NCBI GenBank assembly: GCA_015233615.1
Contig: JADFXJ010000007.1
Coordinates: 1 to 53,152, forward strand
DNA: 53,152 nucleotides
Direction: 5' to 3'
Origin: Nitrospirota bacterium
GTDB taxonomy: Bacteria > Nitrospirota > Thermodesulfovibrionia > Thermodesulfovibrionales > Magnetobacteriaceae
Part shown: positions 52,059 through 53,152 of the stretch, one piece after another
How positions within the stretch are numbered: the first letter of the stretch is position 1
Layout: each line of letters begins with the position of its first letter
Position numbers and translations under genes: made by a program
The notes under the pieces: model-generated
The model's database searches: none
Told to the model about the DNA's origin: nothing
The model's input: only the letters and a program-made list of their open reading frames with translations

Positions 52059-52637
52059 TTAGGCATCGACGATCATGTCGGCAAAGAGGCGCTCGATAAC
52101 GTCATAAGCTTTCACCTTTTCCAACCAAGCCTCAGCTTCATCGATGGTAAAAGGGATTATCCGCTCTCCTGGCCCGATGCTACCGCCCGCCTTTTTTGCA
52201 TACTCTGTTGAAGCGCCGCCACTCCCTGCAAGGAAGTAAGCCCCGCCTGGAGAGACAAAAAGCTGCTCCACGACGGCACATTGGTTACCATGGTGGTGTC
52301 CGCTGTCATAGACGTAGAGCCTCGTAGATTTTTCTGTCGAATACCGCTTGCCGTCGATCACCTCTACCTGCTCCGGCATCGGGAAAAGTTGACGGCCGGC
52401 ATTCTGGAAAAGAATGAGGCTTACGGGTACCACCTTGAGAACGCCCCCGCCGATGAATTTTTCAGCTTCAGGCAGCGTCTTAAAAAGCGTGGCAGTTTCA
52501 AGAGTTTCGACAAAATCAAAGACGTCGGAATATTTTCTTGTTCCTGGTATTTCCGGCCCCGCCCCCTTCTGAATGCGTAAATAGCTGGCTGGCTGTTCCG
52601 GTTCAGTGGCGACTTTCTGAAGGATGTACTCTATCAT
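52059..52637 (-). CDS. two-domain element protein with YF-AGSGG C-terminal domain
   Basis: 192 residues from the ATG at 52637 with GAGGTGT upstream. The N-terminal domain (about 1-95) contains TATLFKTLPEAEKFIGGGVL, KVVPVSL, similar to the end of the partial gene at the right edge. The C-terminal domain (VIDGKRYSTEKSTRLYVYDS, SPGGAYFLAGSGGASTEYAK, IIPFTIDEAEAWLEKV) is a paralogue of the protein at 52013. It looks like a fusion of two modules. Function unknown. Confidence 0.78.
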   Translation of the reverse strand: MIEYILQKVATEPEQPASYLRIQKGAGPEIPGTRKYSDVFDFVETLETATLFKTLPEAEKFIGGGVLKVVPVSLILFQNAGRQLFPMPEQVEVIDGKRYSTEKSTRLYVYDSGHHHGNQCAVVEQLFVSPGGAYFLAGSGGASTEYAKKAGGSIGPGERIIPFTIDEAEAWLEKVKAYDVIERLFADMIVDA

Positions 52638-52650
52638 GCTTTTACACCTC

Positions 52651-52680
52651 GTGTTTTGATTCCCGGCCAAAGGTCGGGTT
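52651..52680. repeat. 30-bp direct repeat with small hairpin (copy 1)
   Basis: Core CCCGGCCAAAGGTCGGG at 52662-52678 forms a 7-bp stem with AAA loop and covers the stop codon of the upstream gene. A near-identical copy is at 53001-53030; both lie just before the ribosome site of the next gene. Confidence 0.85.
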
Positions 52681-52987
52681 ATTCCTTATATCCCAATAAA
52701 CCGTTTATCGTTTTTTCTACCGCACGGACATCTTCGGTCATATCATCAGCAAAAGCCTTATAGCCCATCCAAAAACCATCCGATAATTCATAGTTTGCGC
52801 TCTGGCTTTCGTGCTTATGCTCAAGGAAACCCTCGCTTTCTTGAGCCTTTCCCGCCCAAAATACGGCAGTTGATAAAAATTCCGCTTGTTCCCTGATCTT
52901 TGCAACCTTTAATACTATGTTCGTCAGAACGCGGTCTTTTACCGGGATATCCTTGTCGAACTGCGCTAAAGCGTCTACTGCTTCCAT
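52679..52987 (-). CDS. unknown small protein of the integrated element
   Basis: 102 residues from the ATG at 52987, chosen because CAGGAGGA lies six bases upstream and because the longer frame would run through the hairpin repeat. Mostly helical (VLTNIVLKVAKIREQAEFLS, GFWMGYKAFADDMTEDVRAV). No family recognised. Confidence 0.7.
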   Translation of the reverse strand: MEAVDALAQFDKDIPVKDRVLTNIVLKVAKIREQAEFLSTAVFWAGKAQESEGFLEHKHESQSANYELSDGFWMGYKAFADDMTEDVRAVEKTINGLLGYKE

Positions 52988-53000
52988 CGATATTTCCTCC

Positions 53001-53030
53001 TGTTTTTGATGCCCGGCCAAAGGTCGGGTT
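53001..53030. repeat. 30-bp direct repeat with small hairpin (copy 2)
   Basis: Same core at 53012-53028, again overlapping the stop codon of the upstream gene and preceding the ribosome site of the downstream one. Confidence 0.85.
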
Positions 53031-53152
53031 AAACCATTTGCACAACAATTCGCTCGATGCCGTTGTCCCACTTTTTCGCTTCGGCAAAATCATTAAACCG
53101 CGTGGCTGCCGTCCAGTCCGTAGTAGTGGTATAACCGCTGTCCTGAGATTTG
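53029..53152 (-). CDS. partial element protein running off the right edge
   Basis: The last 40 residues are visible: KSQDSGYTTTTDWTAATRFN, DFAEAKKWDNGIERIVVQMV, stop. The ATRF...EAKKW...VVQMV pattern resembles ATLF...EAEKF...VVPVSL in the N-terminal module of the protein at 52637, so it is probably another member of that small set. Confidence 0.6.
   Translation of the reverse strand, partial: KSQDSGYTTTTDWTAATRFNDFAEAKKWDNGIERIVVQMV

Overview
This window comes from a flagellated, chemotactic, Gram-negative (diderm) bacterium of moderate GC content that uses sigma-54 for flagellar control and decodes UGA as selenocysteine. Gene content and style (single-operon flagellar rod/export genes with FleSR/FlgSR-type regulators, several HQWRQPL-type histidine kinases, a Sec-containing SelD) would suit a Nitrospirota or deltaproteobacterial-type genome. 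I favour Nitrospirota, but that is inference; the window has no marker gene that settles it.

Layout. 1-1870: the end of a chemoreceptor gene, then a convergent TPR-methyltransferase gene. 2059-13000 (all minus): a flagellar operon transcribed flgB-flgC-fliE-fliF-mini-fliF tail-fliG-fliH-fliI-fliJ-motE-like-fliK-flgD-flgE, preceded by a good sigma-54 promoter at 13042-13057. 13294-17859 (minus): an NtrC-type activator, its PAS kinase and an exported TPR protein, the likely controllers of that promoter. 18424-25438 (plus): a TPR/beta-barrel protein with a FecR/mucin-like surface protein, a Skp/OmpH-like chaperone, and a PhoB/PhoR-type pair. 25665-35663 (plus): a complete Wsp/Frz-like chemosensory cluster (two CheW, two receptors, CheB, CheR-TPR, CheA-REC). 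35692-44652: a nucleotidyltransferase with a broken HEPN partner, a CheY, an Hpt-REC-kinase, a REC-kinase, a sigma-54-controlled Ser/Thr-rich protein, the selenoprotein SelD and a PAS kinase. 44717-44788: tRNA-Thr(CGT). From 44789 to the right edge: an integrated element (tyrosine integrase beside the tRNA, Xre regulator, excisionase-like proteins, RepA-like ATPase, prim-pol, PC4-like protein, RelE toxin-antitoxin, and a set of small related proteins running off the edge).

The most unusual signal is a dispersed short repeat with core GAGGCGCTT/AAGCGCCTC, arrayed in 9- or 12-bp units. It lies between genes, at a stop codon, and in frame inside many signalling genes (two receptors, CheB, CheR, CheA, REC and Hpt kinases). 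Depending on strand and phase it encodes Ala-Ser-Ser, Glu-Ala-Leu, Ser-Ile-Ser-Ala or Gly-Ala-Tyr-Ala tracts. One array sits inside the almost invariant signalling hairpin of a chemoreceptor. Other notable points are a standalone copy of the FliG-binding FliF tail translated just ahead of FliG, selD with an in-frame UGA and a SECIS-like hairpin, several genes whose start codon lies 5-7 bases after a TATAAT-like box (probable leaderless mRNAs), and a sigma-54 promoter in front of an unknown Ser/Thr-rich protein that may be a flagellar export substrate.
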